Positions 1 through 9,423 are shown, numbered from the stretch's first letter. The stretch: DNA of 64,000 nt from Enterococcus casseliflavus NBRC 100478 (GCF_001544095.1 NZ_BCPT01000001.1:339601-403600), one strand, 5' to 3'. Program-made: numbers and translations. The notes: generated by a model from the letters alone, not told the origin.

Positions 1-823
1 CTGCTTGACCATCTTGGAAAAGGTTCAAGGCAGTTGAGGATTCTTTCACGACGCTTACGTTGATCGTTTGTAATTTAACAGTATCTTTGTCCCAATATTG
101 GTCGTTCTTTTCATAAGCCCATTCCGTATCCGTTCCTGGTCCATCAAATCCTGTCAAGACAAACGGTCCATTATAGACAGCATTGTCGCTGGTTGACGCA
201 TATTGATCGCCATTTTCTTCTACCACTTTTTGATTTTGTGGGAAGAAGGATGGGAATGCTAATAAGTAATCAAAGTAAGGTGTTGCTTTTGCCAGGGTGA
301 TTTCTAATTCATAATCCCCCACTGCTTTGATGCCTAGCTCTGATGGATCCGTATCGCCTGCTGTGATGGCATCTGCGTTCTTAACTGGTGAAAATAGATA
401 CGCGTATTCTGATGCTGTTTCAGGTTTGACTGTCCGTTGCCAGCCATAGACATAATCCGCTGCTGTAACAGGGTCACCATTTGACCATTTCGCATCTTCA
501 CGTAATTTGATCTTGTAAGTCAGTCCATCCTCGCTGACTTCAGCTGCTTCAGCTGCTCCAGCAGGTTGTGGTGTGCTGTCAGCATCCAAACGATACAGTC
601 CTTCATATACATTGTTCAATGCACTGAAGCTGATCGTATCGGTTGCTAATGAAAGATCCGCACTTGGCATTTCTTGTGAAACCACTACGTTAAACACTTG
701 TTCTGCACTGCTGTCGCCGCTTGCTGCTGTGTCATTGCTTGAACTACTTGTTCCGCCCGTTGTACAACCGGCTAACGCCACGCCACACACAGCCACTAAA
801 CCATAGGCCCATTTATTCTTCAT
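1..823 (-). CDS. Oligopeptide ABC transporter substrate-binding lipoprotein, OppA family (3' end outside window)
   Basis: The reading frame runs off the left edge of the window, so only about the first 274 residues are seen. The protein starts with a lipoprotein signal peptide ending in the lipobox L17-A-G-C20, then a Ser/Thr/Gly-rich linker. After that comes the typical start of an SBP_bac_5 domain: residues near 60-75 read SFSALNNVYEGLYRL, followed by WSNGDPVTAADYVYGWQR. This is the extracellular peptide-binding subunit of an Opp-type importer, anchored to the outer membrane leaflet by lipidation. The start ATG is preceded by an AAGGGG-type ribosome binding site. The permease and ATPase genes are not in the window, so this may be an orphan binding protein or the last gene of an operon continuing leftward. 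The family is certain, the peptide specificity unknown. Confidence 0.9.
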   Translation of the reverse strand, partial: MKNKWAYGLVAVCGVALAGCTTGGTSSSSNDTAASGDSSAEQVFNVVVSQEMPSADLSLATDTISFSALNNVYEGLYRLDADSTPQPAGAAEAAEVSEDGLTYKIKLREDAKWSNGDPVTAADYVYGWQRTVKPETASEYAYLFSPVKNADAITAGDTDPSELGIKAVGDYELEITLAKATPYFDYLLAFPSFFPQNQKVVEENGDQYASTSDNAVYNGPFVLTGFDGPGTDTEWAYEKNDQYWDKDTVKLQTINVSVVKESSTALNLFQDGQA

Positions 824-847
824 CCTGTCCTACCCCTTAATTGAATT

Positions 848-862
848 AATTTTCAGAATAAT
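848..862. promoter_or_regulatory. Candidate CodY box upstream of the oppA-like gene
   Basis: AATTTTCAGAATAAT matches 13 of 15 positions of the published CodY consensus AATTTTCWGAAAATT. It lies 25 bases before the start codon of the peptide-binding lipoprotein gene. CodY represses peptide uptake genes in related Firmicutes. The assignment is by motif only; this AT-rich region gives chance matches. Confidence 0.35.
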
Positions 863-1175
863 CATGCGATTTCTGAAGTTAGATAAGATTTTAATTAATA
901 ATTATTAAAAAAGCAATCCTTTTTTCGATAAAAAACACCTCTGACAGAAAGTTTTCTTGGTATTTACTTACCTTACTCTCATCAAACATTCGTTAAATGC
1001 TATTTTTCCTTTCTTTATTTATAAGAAACAAAGCAAAAAAAATAATAAAAAAACATGGTTAAATGTAAATTACATTCGTTTTCTGTCTTTCTTTTTCATT
1101 TGATCCGTCAAAATGAGAAATGTCTGATAGAAGGGTAAACATACAGAAATCGCCAATGATTTTTATCAAAACAGG
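863..1175. other. AT-rich intergenic stretch, no gene seen
   Basis: This stretch lies between the oppA-like gene and the pcp terminator. It is strongly AT-rich, with several A and T runs, and should hold the oppA promoter on the minus strand. I could not single out one -35/-10 pair with confidence. No reading frame with a ribosome binding site and no RNA gene is visible. Confidence 0.5.
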
Positions 1176-1214
1176 CCAAAAAAAGACCTGATCGCATGCT
1201 TGCTGATCAGGTCT
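1176..1214 (-). terminator. Rho-independent terminator after pcp
   Basis: A perfect 11-bp stem (AAGACCTGATC with GATCAGGTCTT) and a 10-base loop are followed on the minus strand by a run of seven T. It lies about 50 bases after the pcp stop codon. Confidence 0.93.
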
Positions 1215-1264
1215 TCTCGCCTTAAAGACGATTGTTGCACCCCCGAAAGGATGTCCTTCAATGA

Positions 1265-1921
1265 TTAATGGATCGCGCCGCCAATTGCTTTTAGATCTTC
1301 TTTGTCGGCATAATCAACGATGGCTTCCACCGCTGCAGTCAATCCTTTGGCAATGTCTTCGATGCTCATTGCAGGCTGTCCTGCTTTATCGACGACTTGC
1401 TGAGGAATAAACGGCACGTGGATAAAACCGCCCTTCATTTCAGGGTATTTTGTATCGATCATGTATTGTACTTGATACATGATGTGGTTGCAGACGAAGG
1501 TTCCAGCAGTATTAGAAACGGCTGCAGGTATTCCTGCTTTTTTCATGTTTTCTACCATTGCTTTGATCGGCAGTTGTGTGAAGTAAGCAGGCTTCCCTTC
1601 TGTTTGGATCGCTTCATCGACGGGTTGATTGCCTTCGTTATCAGGAATCCGGGCATCATCCACATTGATCGCCACTCGTTCTGGTGAGATGGCAAACCGT
1701 CCACCCGCTTGGCCAATGTTTAAAACGACATCTGGGTGGATCTCTTCAATTTTCTCTGCGACGATCGCTGCTGATTTCCCAAATACAGTGGGGATCTCTG
1801 CTTTCACGATCTGTGCACCATGAATTGTATCTGGCAGTAATTTCACTGCTTCTAAGGCAGGATTGATTGCTTCTCCGCCAAATGGATCAAATCCAGTAAT
1901 TAATAGTTTCATTTCCATCAT
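1265..1921 (-). CDS. pcp: Pyroglutamyl-peptidase I (peptidase family C15)
   Basis: This cytosolic cysteine peptidase removes N-terminal pyroglutamate (5-oxoproline) from peptides. The N-terminus carries the family signature [18 protein letters not shown]. The catalytic triad can be placed as Glu in [18 protein letters not shown], Cys in [15 protein letters not shown] and His in [12 protein letters not shown]. The length of 218 residues is close to the usual 210-215. Three in-frame ATG codons lie within the first four codons, so the exact start is uncertain by three residues. It is the last gene after the DUF969/DUF979 pair, a known linkage that suggests uptake or release of 5-oxoproline coupled to peptide trimming. 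A strong terminator follows. Confidence 0.95.
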   Translation of the reverse strand: MMEMKLLITGFDPFGGEAINPALEAVKLLPDTIHGAQIVKAEIPTVFGKSAAIVAEKIEEIHPDVVLNIGQAGGRFAISPERVAINVDDARIPDNEGNQPVDEAIQTEGKPAYFTQLPIKAMVENMKKAGIPAAVSNTAGTFVCNHIMYQVQYMIDTKYPEMKGGFIHVPFIPQQVVDKAGQPAMSIEDIAKGLTAAVEAIVDYADKEDLKAIGGAIH

Positions 1922-1942
1922 CCTTCCCTCTTTGTTTTACCA

Positions 1943-2863
1943 CTAAAATGCCCAAAAGTACATTAAAGCGATGTGGATCACTAACAATAATAAAGCAATT
2001 GGGGCTTGTGCTTTAATGACACCATTGGGGTCTTTCATCTCTAACAAGGCCACTGGCAGTGCATTGAAATTGGCTGCCATCGGAGTCAGCAATGTGCCAC
2101 AAAAACCAGCGGTCATTGCCAATGCACCAGCAACGACTGGGTCGCCGCCTTGCGCCATCACAAAAGGTACACCGATGCCTGCAGTAATAACGGTAAATGC
2201 CGCAAAACCATTTCCCATAATCATAGTAAAGATCATCATTCCTAAACAGTAAGCCACGACACCGATAAAACGATTGCCTTCTGGCACGACACCAGAGATT
2301 CCTTGAGAAATCACATCACCGACACCAGCAGCGTTAAAAATGACACCTAATGCTGCTAATAACTGCGGCAAGATACCGGCAGTTCCGACTTGACGAAGCA
2401 TCCGATCGGAATCGTCTAGCACTGTTTTTGGTTTAGCGGAAGTCAGCACGACTGCCAACAAGAGTGCTAAGATCGATGCGATCCCGATCCCAACTTGGCC
2501 CCCTAATGGCGTATAAGAAATCACTACAGCGATCAATGCTAAACTGATACATGGCACGAAGATCGTACTACCGATCCGTTTAGCCGATGCTTCTGCTTTT
2601 TCATCATCCACGTCCACGATTTTACCAATCTGCACTTGTTTGAAGAAGGTCAAACAGCCCATCAAAACGATCAAAATCCCGTCCACAAGATACGGCAAGA
2701 AATTTCCGAAAGCAAAGACGATCCCTAGCAGTAACCAAAAGGCAGAGGTGCCTAATCGTGTAGGGTGGTCTGCTTCACGAAAAACCCGTACAGCCGTCAT
2801 GATCGACAGCAATCCGATCAAGATATAAAAGAATTCCAGTAATCCGTTAACGATTCCTTCCAT
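1943..2863 (-). CDS. DUF979 family membrane protein, putative 5-oxoproline transporter subunit
   Basis: This is a polytopic membrane protein of 306 residues with about nine hydrophobic segments. The conserved-looking stretch GNGFAAFTVITAGIGVPFV lies near residue 218. It belongs to the DUF979 family, which nearly always travels with DUF969 and pcp; annotation pipelines now name the pair a 5-oxoproline transporter. The start codon directly abuts the stop codon of the DUF969 gene, so the two are translationally coupled. The transport role rests on gene context, not on any residue I can see. Confidence 0.85.
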   Translation of the reverse strand: MEGIVNGLLEFFYILIGLLSIMTAVRVFREADHPTRLGTSAFWLLLGIVFAFGNFLPYLVDGILIVLMGCLTFFKQVQIGKIVDVDDEKAEASAKRIGSTIFVPCISLALIAVVISYTPLGGQVGIGIASILALLLAVVLTSAKPKTVLDDSDRMLRQVGTAGILPQLLAALGVIFNAAGVGDVISQGISGVVPEGNRFIGVVAYCLGMMIFTMIMGNGFAAFTVITAGIGVPFVMAQGGDPVVAGALAMTAGFCGTLLTPMAANFNALPVALLEMKDPNGVIKAQAPIALLLLVIHIALMYFWAF

Positions 2864-3547
2864 CTATTTGTCCTCCTTCTTGCCATATTTTTTTGCTAAT
2901 TTACGATCAAAGAGCAAGTTCGACAATGTAGCAATGACTAAGACGATCAATGCGATCGGCAATGAGGCTTGCGCGATCGAACTAGCTGCCACATCGTAGC
3001 CAAGAGATTGCAATGTTCCTACGATCAATAGCACACCAGAAGCAGCCACAAAGGTATTTTGCGCAAAGAAATTCCCGAAGTTTTCGTTAGCGGCAGCCCG
3101 AGCTTTGATTTTTTCCTGATCTTTTTCATCCAGTTCCCCAAATTTGTTTTCCCCAGCAGCTTGCGCCATCGGGTTAACGATCGGGCGGATAAATTGTGTA
3201 TGTCCTTGGATCCGAATAGAGAAAAAGCCAGCAAGTTCTCGAATAAACAAGTACAAGCTCAAGAACTTCCCTGGTGTTAAGCCTTTGATCTTTTCAATCA
3301 ATATGACTGCTTGCTGCTTCAAGCCAAAACGTTCTGACAAGCCGACCATCGGTAGTGTCAGTAAGAACAGTGTAACGAGTCGATTATTGACAAACGCTTC
3401 TCCTAACATTGTTAAAAAATCAACAACAGAAATCCCCGACACAAGCGCGGTGACAAAACCAGCAACGATTACGACAGCAATAGTATCTAGCTTCAGCAAA
3501 AAGCCGACTAAAATAACTAGAATACCAATTAATTTAATCCATTCCAT
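2864..3547 (-). CDS. DUF969 family membrane protein, putative 5-oxoproline transporter subunit
   Basis: This 227-residue membrane protein is the partner of the DUF979 gene. It has hydrophobic segments at the N-terminus (about residues 5-40), at 55-75 and near the C-terminus (about 160-215), with a charged middle part rich in Glu and Lys around 125-155. I chose the ATG at 3547, one codon inside the longest frame, because an AAAGGATG ribosome binding site lies at suitable distance; the longer frame would begin with TTG. It is the first gene of a three-gene unit ending in pcp, so pyroglutamate handling is the inferred role. Confidence 0.85.
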   Translation of the reverse strand: MEWIKLIGILVILVGFLLKLDTIAVVIVAGFVTALVSGISVVDFLTMLGEAFVNNRLVTLFLLTLPMVGLSERFGLKQQAVILIEKIKGLTPGKFLSLYLFIRELAGFFSIRIQGHTQFIRPIVNPMAQAAGENKFGELDEKDQEKIKARAAANENFGNFFAQNTFVAASGVLLIVGTLQSLGYDVAASSIAQASLPIALIVLVIATLSNLLFDRKLAKKYGKKEDK

Positions 3548-3696
3548 CAAATCATCCTTTCACGATAAGTTATTTTTAATGGATACCAGCTTTTAGTATA
3601 ATCTATTTTTTTCTTGTAAAACAATGTTTTTTGAATTTTCTTTCGAGGAATACGCTTTCTTTAAGGTGTTTTTTTATTACTTAGATAGTAAATAAC

Positions 3697-3733
3697 AAAA
3701 AGAAGAACTGCGCTTGTGCAGTCCTTCTTTTGC
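3697..3733 (-). terminator. Terminator after rlmN
   Basis: The inverted repeat AAGAAG-ACTGC / GCAGT-CTTCTT, with one bulge on each side, is flanked by A and T runs. It sits 10 bases beyond the rlmN stop codon. Confidence 0.85.
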
Positions 3734-3742
3734 TTTTTGCAT

Positions 3743-4810
3743 TTAAGAAGCGGAGGCTTCTTTTTTCATTTGTTTGCTTCGCAGCTGTCCGCAAGCTGCG
3801 TCGATATCTGTTCCGTGTTCTTTACGAATCACGCAATTAATGCCGTTTTTCTTTAAAATGTCATAAAAGGCTAACACATCAGCTTTTTTACTTCGAGCGT
3901 ATTGGTCATGCTCACTCACTGGGTTATATGGGATCAAGTTGACGTAGGACAATTTCTTTTTATCCTTCAATAAAGCAGCCAACTGACGGGCATGTTCTGG
4001 CCGGTCATTGACATGATCCAGCATGATGTACTCAAATGTGATCCGACGATTGGTTTTTTCTAAATAATAGTCGACCGCTGCCATCAGCTTTTCAATCGGG
4101 AAACTCCGATTGATCCGCATCATGGAGGTTCTGACTTCGTTATTTGGGGCATGCAGCGAAATCGCTAGGTTCACTTGCAAGCCGTTCTCCGCAAACTCTC
4201 TAATTTTATGCGCTAAGCCGCTGGTTGACACAGTAATATGCCGCGCGCCGATCGCTAAGCCTTTCGGGTCATTGATGATCTGTAAGAAATGCATCACATT
4301 GTCATAGTTATCAAAGGGTTCGCCGATCCCCATGACCACCACGTGAGAGACTCGTTCCCCCTCATTGCGTTCATCAAAATAGTGTTGTACTAACATGATT
4401 TGAGCCACGATCTCGCCTGCCGTTAAGTCTCGTTGCTTCTTTAATAACCCACTGGCACAAAACGTACAGCCGATGTTGCAGCCGACTTGGGTCGTCACAC
4501 AAACGGACATGCCATATTCTTGACGCATCAAGACCGTTTCAATCATGTGATTGTCTGGCAATTGGAATAAATACTTGACGGTTCCGTCACTGGCTTCTTG
4601 TACCACCATCTGTTTCAGGGGATTGATCACAAAGGCTGCCGACAGTTTCTCAATCAAAGGTTTCGGTAGGTTGGTCATTTCTTCAAAGCTGGTTACTCGT
4701 TTTTCATAGAGCCACTCCCACACTTGGTTGGCACGGAATTTCTTTTCTTTTTGTTCAGTTATCCACAAAGATAGATCTGATTTGGTAAGTCCATAAATCG
4801 ATGGGTTCAC
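3743..4810 (-). CDS. rlmN: 23S rRNA (adenine2503-C2)- and tRNA (adenine37-C2)-methyltransferase
   Basis: This radical SAM enzyme methylates C2 of A2503 in 23S rRNA and A37 in some tRNAs. The iron-sulfur binding motif CNIGCTFC is present. A conserved Cys close to the C-terminus (in DAACGQLRS) is the one that forms the methyl-carrying intermediate in this family. A longer frame begins with TTG at 4828, but the GTG at 4810 has an AGAGGG ribosome binding site six bases upstream and gives the usual start (NPSIYGL). I therefore chose GTG, giving 355 residues. It is a single gene with its own terminator. It is the housekeeping enzyme rather than the resistance paralogue Cfr, judging by context and full-length agreement with RlmN. 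Confidence 0.95.
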   Translation of the reverse strand: MNPSIYGLTKSDLSLWITEQKEKKFRANQVWEWLYEKRVTSFEEMTNLPKPLIEKLSAAFVINPLKQMVVQEASDGTVKYLFQLPDNHMIETVLMRQEYGMSVCVTTQVGCNIGCTFCASGLLKKQRDLTAGEIVAQIMLVQHYFDERNEGERVSHVVVMGIGEPFDNYDNVMHFLQIINDPKGLAIGARHITVSTSGLAHKIREFAENGLQVNLAISLHAPNNEVRTSMMRINRSFPIEKLMAAVDYYLEKTNRRITFEYIMLDHVNDRPEHARQLAALLKDKKKLSYVNLIPYNPVSEHDQYARSKKADVLAFYDILKKNGINCVIRKEHGTDIDAACGQLRSKQMKKEASAS

Positions 4811-4999
4811 TTTTTTCCCTCTTTTCAAACTAGTCGCTACATACTATAACTGAATTCTTTGTGAAAAGCAACCGTACATTGGCTGATCTTCAAAGCATTC
4901 TAGCCCCACGCTTTTGTGGTATTCCTCTTTTTTGAAGATGCTCTTTCTTCCATTCATTGAATCTTTGGCCATAGGAAACCTCTCACAAAGACCTGCATG

Positions 5000-5066
5000 A
5001 AAAAAACAAGCAGTGACAGAACCTGCTCCGATGTACGAAACAAAGCGGCTCTTTCCTGCTTGTTTT
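5000..5066 (-). terminator. Terminator after the alr-mazF-DUF2500 unit
   Basis: An 11-bp stem (AAAACAAGCAG / CTGCTTGTTTT) is separated by a 42-base loop and followed by T-rich sequence on the minus strand. It lies 45 bases beyond the end of the small membrane protein gene. Confidence 0.65.
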
Positions 5067-5110
5067 CATGAGGGGGCTGTTTCCTCGTGCGCGTTACTTT
5101 CATTACATGA

Positions 5111-5407
5111 TCACATTTCAAAAGAAAGCACTCTGCCTTCTTTGGCGGTCAACATGCCCCGTTGCGGCGGCTGCAGTTGCAAATAAAGTTGTAGCGACAT
5201 TTCTAGTATCAGCTCTTTGTCTCCCTGCTGAAAAACGCCGTAATAATGTGTCTGTTCCCGCTTTTCTTCATATGTATGACTCACAAGATAATATCCTTGT
5301 TCCATGGTTTCGTTGCGCTTTTTTGTTTCTGAAAGAAAACGGCTAATATGTTTATACGTAAAGAAACTCAATAAAATGACAACTGCTATTAATACTACAT
5401 ACCCCAT
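5111..5407 (-). CDS. Small membrane-anchored protein, DUF2500-like
   Basis: This is a 98-residue protein with one N-terminal membrane segment (about residues 3-20), then a charged linker and a small soluble domain. The pattern HYYGVFQQGDKELILEMS followed by RGMLTAKEGRVLSFE resembles DUF2500 proteins, where a Y-Y-x-x-F strand leads to a G-x-L-x-x-x-G-x-x-x-L-x-F end. The function is unknown. It follows mazF by eight bases, with GAGGTG upstream as ribosome binding site, so it is probably co-transcribed with alr and mazF. Family assignment is from memory of the pattern. Confidence 0.65.
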   Translation of the reverse strand: MGYVVLIAVVILLSFFTYKHISRFLSETKKRNETMEQGYYLVSHTYEEKREQTHYYGVFQQGDKELILEMSLQLYLQLQPPQRGMLTAKEGRVLSFEM

Positions 5408-5415
5408 TGACAGAT

Positions 5416-5787
5416 TTACACCTCGATCGTTGATGTGGCAAAAGTCGGCTCAACACCAATACTGATCATCAAGGCAGCATCGACTTCACACATCACTTTA
5501 TCATCTAAGTGACAAACCTTTTCTTTCAAACGGCTTTTGTCGATCGTGCGAATCTGTTCCATCAAAATGACGGAGTCTTTGCCAATCCCTGTGCAAGAAG
5601 CGGAAATCCCAATATGCGTTGGTAATTTCGGCTTCGCCATTTTTGCCGTGATCGCCGCAATGATCACAGTGGGACTGAAGTGATTCCCCAAGTCATTTTG
5701 AATGATCAAGACCGGACGTATCCCGCCTTGCTCCGATCCAACCACTGGTGAAAGATCGGCAAAATAAATATCTCCCCTTTTTACCAT
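5416..5787 (-). CDS. mazF: MazF/PemK-type endoribonuclease toxin (EndoA/NdoA family)
   Basis: This 123-residue protein closely resembles Bacillus EndoA, a sequence-specific mRNA endonuclease. The fold starts with [20 protein letters not shown], then the active-site Arg in [12 protein letters not shown] and the active-site Thr in AAITAK. In Bacillus the antitoxin gene endoAI sits between alr and endoA. Here only nine bases separate the alr stop codon from this start, and no antitoxin reading frame is visible on either side. The ribosome binding site overlaps the end of alr, so the two are in one operon. An antitoxin may be encoded elsewhere or may not exist. Confidence 0.92.
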   Translation of the reverse strand: MVKRGDIYFADLSPVVGSEQGGIRPVLIIQNDLGNHFSPTVIIAAITAKMAKPKLPTHIGISASCTGIGKDSVILMEQIRTIDKSRLKEKVCHLDDKVMCEVDAALMISIGVEPTFATSTIEV

Positions 5788-5796
5788 AGGACCACC

Positions 5797-6918
5797 CTAA
5801 CTTTTATATTCTCGCGGAACCCTTGCTGAAAGGGTACACGCTACTTCATAGTGAATCGTTTCTAACTGGTCTGCAACATCCTGCATCGTAATTTGTTCCC
5901 CATGATTCTCACCGATCAAGGTGACTGGTGTACCGACAGCAAATGCCCGCGGCAAACGAATCATCAATTGATCCATACACACTCGACCGACGATCTCACA
6001 ACGCTCGCCTTCTACTAAGATCGAGAAGCCTTGCATTTTTCGTAACCAGCCGTCAGCATAACCGATAGGCACGGTGCCGATCCATTCCTGACGTGGAGTG
6101 ATATATGTTTCACCATAGCCAATCCCCGCTCCTTTTTCAAGTAATTTCACTTGTATCAGTTCAGAAACGAGCGAAAGCGCAGGTTTTAAGGAAAATGGTT
6201 CGCTCAGCGCATGACCTGATGGGTTCAACCCATACATTGCGATCCCAAAACGGACCATATTTCCTACTGCTTCTTTGTGCCATAAAGAGGTTGCGCTATT
6301 GCCTGTATGTATATATGTCGGCAAATAGGGCAAAACAGTTAAGACTTCTTTAAAACGTTGGTGCTGGGTTTCCCAATAGCTCGTGTCTGCTTGATCCGCT
6401 GTGGAGAAATGGGTAAAGATCCCTTCCCACTCAAAAGAGGGGTGATCTTCTAACCAAAGAACGGCTTGGCGCACTTCTTCGACAGTCAAAAAGCCGATTC
6501 TCCCCATACCAGTATCCACCTTGATATGCACTTTAAGCGGCTTATTTAGAGGGTTCTCCTCTAAATAAGCGCCTGCTTCTATCAGCCAGTCCATCGAAGC
6601 GACTGGAAATGACAAATCATAGGTCGTCAGCAAGGCAATATCACACACGTTCACGACACCTAAGATCAAAATCGGGTCAGTGATCCCTACTTCTCTCAAT
6701 TCGATCGCTTCATCGATCGTCGCAACGCAAAAACCATCTGCGCCGCCTTCTTTGGCTGCAAGAGCGGTTTGAACCGCTCCGTGTCCGTAACCATTCGCTT
6801 TGACCACCGCAAAAAGAAATGTCTCGCTTGGTAAGTGAGCAATCTCATGTTTGATGTTTTCGGTAATCGCAGTTGTATCAATTATCGCTTTCGTTGGTCT
6901 ATGGTAAGCAACCACCAT
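5797..6918 (-). CDS. alr: Alanine racemase
   Basis: This PLP-dependent enzyme interconverts L- and D-alanine and supplies D-Ala for peptidoglycan and teichoic acids. The PLP lysine lies in VVKANGYGHG (about residue 39) and the second catalytic base Tyr in GIGYGETYITP (about 268). The length of 373 residues is typical. The ATG has an AAGGAA ribosome binding site. It lies downstream of acpS, as in many Firmicutes, and is followed directly by mazF. The D-alanine it makes feeds ddl and murF, located 4-5 kb away on the same strand. Confidence 0.97.
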   Translation of the reverse strand: MVVAYHRPTKAIIDTTAITENIKHEIAHLPSETFLFAVVKANGYGHGAVQTALAAKEGGADGFCVATIDEAIELREVGITDPILILGVVNVCDIALLTTYDLSFPVASMDWLIEAGAYLEENPLNKPLKVHIKVDTGMGRIGFLTVEEVRQAVLWLEDHPSFEWEGIFTHFSTADQADTSYWETQHQRFKEVLTVLPYLPTYIHTGNSATSLWHKEAVGNMVRFGIAMYGLNPSGHALSEPFSLKPALSLVSELIQVKLLEKGAGIGYGETYITPRQEWIGTVPIGYADGWLRKMQGFSILVEGERCEIVGRVCMDQLMIRLPRAFAVGTPVTLIGENHGEQITMQDVADQLETIHYEVACTLSARVPREYKS

Positions 6919-7040
6919 TTCCAGTTCCTTCTTTCTACTAATGCTTGATCAGACGAACAAATTAAGTTGGTTTTATGTAGTCGGCTGTTCGTCCATGAAG
7001 TATCAACGTCTTCTTGACTGACAGACTACTTCAACTTGGT

Positions 7041-7406
7041 TTATTCACTATCTAGTACTTCTAAAATAATTTGTGCAAAAGCAGTATCATTTGTATGGGT
7101 GATACTGACAAACGTTTTTTCTAAAGGATGCGGTGCTTTAGTAACGATCGGTGCACCGAATTCATTGGTCAAGACTTCAATATCATGAAAAGAAACTTTG
7201 CCGATCCCTGTCCCCCAAGCTTTCGAGAACGCTTCTTTGCAGGCATAGCGCCCGCCAAGGAACTCTACCTGACGTTTCAGCGGCAAGCGTGCAAATAATT
7301 TTGCTTCCTTCTCTGTTAAAATACGCGTTATAAACTGAGGTTTTTTTTCAATTAATTCTTTCATTCGAGGCAGCTCGACTGCATCGATCCCGATTCCTTT
7401 GATCAT
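7041..7406 (-). CDS. acpS: Holo-[acyl-carrier-protein] synthase
   Basis: This enzyme transfers the 4'-phosphopantetheine arm of CoA to acyl carrier protein, activating it for fatty acid synthesis. The signature is the N-terminal IKGIGIDAVEL with its metal-binding Asp and the later FLGGRYACKEAFSKAWGTG. The longest frame begins with GTG at 7424, but the ATG at 7406 gives the family-typical start MIKGIGID and has an upstream AAGGT. I used it, for 121 residues. The gene lies 122 bases upstream of alr on the same strand, a conserved Firmicutes arrangement. Confidence 0.95.
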   Translation of the reverse strand: MIKGIGIDAVELPRMKELIEKKPQFITRILTEKEAKLFARLPLKRQVEFLGGRYACKEAFSKAWGTGIGKVSFHDIEVLTNEFGAPIVTKAPHPLEKTFVSITHTNDTAFAQIILEVLDSE

Positions 7407-7564
7407 TCTTTTCTCTACCTTCACCTAAGATAGGGTTTTCCAAATTGGAAATACCCCTTGTTCAGCTAGTTACCATTCTACCAAAAAAATGGCGAATTAC
7501 CATTCAAATCTGACGAGTTTATACGGAGATTAAGATTTTCAATCGTTCATATTTGTTTTTTATA

Positions 7565-7600
7565 TAAAAAAAGACCTTGCAAGTTTCCTTACAAGGTCCA
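7565..7600 (-). terminator. Terminator after cshA
   Basis: The stem GACCTTG-x-AAG / CTT-x-CAAGGTC has a GAAA loop and a run of seven T on the minus strand. It starts 10 bases past the cshA stop codon. Confidence 0.92.
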
Positions 7601-7609
7601 CAAACTTAA

Positions 7610-9133
7610 TTAGTCTTGGTTATTTCTGATTACGAAACCGCGTTTTTTGTCGTTGCTGCGGCGATTGTTTTTACGGGCACCATCTTTTGAATAGTTGCCG
7701 CGGGCTTTATTGCCGTTGCCGCCGCCACGGTTCCCACCGTTTTCTTTGCGGTTACGATTGCCGTTGCTATTGTTGCTGCGACGACCATTTTTGTTGAATG
7801 ATTTTTTCCCTTGAGGCAATGGACGCTCTGGTGTGATCTTGACTGGTGCTAAATCAGCAGGATCTTTTGCCATAGTTTTTAGAAGCAATGCTGCTAAATC
7901 TTGTGCAGAATAACGTTCTAATAGATCGTCGGCTGCTTGCAAGTATTTATCCAAACCATTTTCATCCAATTTGGTTTCAACAGATTCGATTGCGGCACCT
8001 AATTGACCTTTGAACGCTTCTTTTTCGGTCGGTGGGCGCATTGGTGTCATCCGTTTTTTCGTTAAGTTTTCAATGACGTGCAGATAGCTCATTTCGTTTG
8101 GTGTAACGAAAGTCACAGACATTCCGCCTTTTCCAGCACGGCCAGTACGTCCGATCCGGTGAACATAGCTTTCAGGATCTTGAGGAATATCGTAGTTATA
8201 TACGTGTGTAACGCCAGAGATATCCAATCCACGAGCTGCAACGTCTGTGGCAACTAAGATATCTAGTTGACCACTCTTGAATGAACGCAAAACGCTCATC
8301 CGTTTTTGTTGAGAAAGGTCTCCATGAATGCCTTCTGCTTTATAGCCGCGGGCTTCTAAGCCGCGCGCCAATTCATCGACACGACGTTTCGTACGACCAA
8401 AAACGATGGTCAATTCTGGCGTTTGCACATCCAATAAGCGAGTCATGATATCAAATTTTTCGTAATCTTTTGAACGAACATAGTATTGATCAATCAAATC
8501 AGCAGTCATTTCTTTGGCTTTGATCTGTACATGTTCAGGCTCTTTCATGAATTTCACACCGATGTTTTTGATTGCTGGCGGCATTGTTGCTGAAAATAGC
8601 AATGTTTGACGAACATCTGGTACTTGGCTGATGATTTTTTCAATATCTTCCAAGAAGCCCATGTTCAACATTTCATCCGCTTCATCTAATACAAGCGTTT
8701 CAACGGTGCCTAATTTCAAGGTGTGGCGGTTGATATGGTCTAACATACGTCCTGGCGTACCAACTACGATATGGGGACGATCTTTTAGTTGACGGATTTG
8801 ACGGCCGATATCGGCTCCACCGTAAACTGCTTGTACACGAATTTTTTTGTCTTTTCCAAGACGGTACAATTCTTCTTGGGTTTGGATCGCTAATTCACGG
8901 GTTGGGGCAATCACTAATCCTTGTAGTTGATGGTTCGTTGGGTCAATTTTTTCTAACATTGGCAAACCAAATGCGGCGGTTTTACCAGTACCGGTCTGTG
9001 CTTGACCGATCACGTCTTTGCCTGCTAAGGCTAATGGAATCGTTGCTTCTTGGATGGGTGTTGCTTCTTCAAAGCCGGCACGCTCAACAGAAGTCAATAA
9101 TTCGTTGGATAATTCTAGATCTTTAAATTTCAA
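7610..9133 (-). CDS. cshA: DEAD-box ATP-dependent RNA helicase CshA
   Basis: This RNA helicase of the cold-shock/degradosome type unwinds RNA during mRNA turnover and ribosome assembly. Motifs in order: Q-motif region [10 protein letters not shown], Walker [10 protein letters not shown] (about residue 45), [18 protein letters not shown], and [10 protein letters not shown] in the second RecA domain. A tail from about residue 440 is rich in Asn, Arg, Gly and Lys, as in CshA proteins, and probably binds RNA. The start codon is TTG with a GGAGG site seven bases upstream; it gives the usual N-terminus [12 protein letters not shown]. The gene is monocistronic, with a long leader containing two hairpins. 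Confidence 0.95.
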   Translation of the reverse strand: MKFKDLELSNELLTSVERAGFEEATPIQEATIPLALAGKDVIGQAQTGTGKTAAFGLPMLEKIDPTNHQLQGLVIAPTRELAIQTQEELYRLGKDKKIRVQAVYGGADIGRQIRQLKDRPHIVVGTPGRMLDHINRHTLKLGTVETLVLDEADEMLNMGFLEDIEKIISQVPDVRQTLLFSATMPPAIKNIGVKFMKEPEHVQIKAKEMTADLIDQYYVRSKDYEKFDIMTRLLDVQTPELTIVFGRTKRRVDELARGLEARGYKAEGIHGDLSQQKRMSVLRSFKSGQLDILVATDVAARGLDISGVTHVYNYDIPQDPESYVHRIGRTGRAGKGGMSVTFVTPNEMSYLHVIENLTKKRMTPMRPPTEKEAFKGQLGAAIESVETKLDENGLDKYLQAADDLLERYSAQDLAALLLKTMAKDPADLAPVKITPERPLPQGKKSFNKNGRRSNNSNGNRNRKENGGNRGGGNGNKARGNYSKDGARKNNRRSNDKKRGFVIRNNQD

Positions 9134-9300
9134 ATGGATCCTCCTAGGCTGGTCATCTTTTCGATGCCTGTTTTTCTATCATCGAAGCGTAGGTTAGTTC
9201 TTCAGAAACACAAGAGTAGTCCCATTTACTCTTATCTTTCTCTCGGTACCGAAAAACCGCTTCACGAAGGCATTATAAAAGGCTAAAACAAGTGTTGTTT
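9134..9300 (-). promoter_or_regulatory. cshA 5' leader with two hairpins
   Basis: Between the cshA start and a TATAAT-like -10 element near 9267-9272 the leader can form two stems: TTCGATG/CATCGAA (9160-9186) and AAGAGTA/TACTCTT (9212-9233). Neither is followed by a T run, so they are not terminators. Long structured leaders are common on cold-shock genes; a regulatory role here is only inferred. Confidence 0.35.
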
Positions 9301-9423
9301 GTCTCAGCCATCATTTTATCTCAAAACGTCAATGTTTTTTACAGTAATCATTCTGTGCTTCATCTTTCGGCGTTAGATAAGTATAACACGCTTTGAAAGT
9401 TTCAGCAAGATTTCAACTCCCTT

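Noticed and set aside
3743..4810. RlmN as the resistance methyltransferase Cfr
   Set aside because: Sequence and N-terminus fit housekeeping RlmN, with normal chromosomal context and no mobile element.
6919..7040. Imperfect inverted repeat (AAGTTG...GTAGTC / GACTAC...CAACTT) between acpS and alr as a terminator
   Set aside because: Pairing is interrupted, the loop is long and no T run follows, so I could not support it as a terminator or an RNA.
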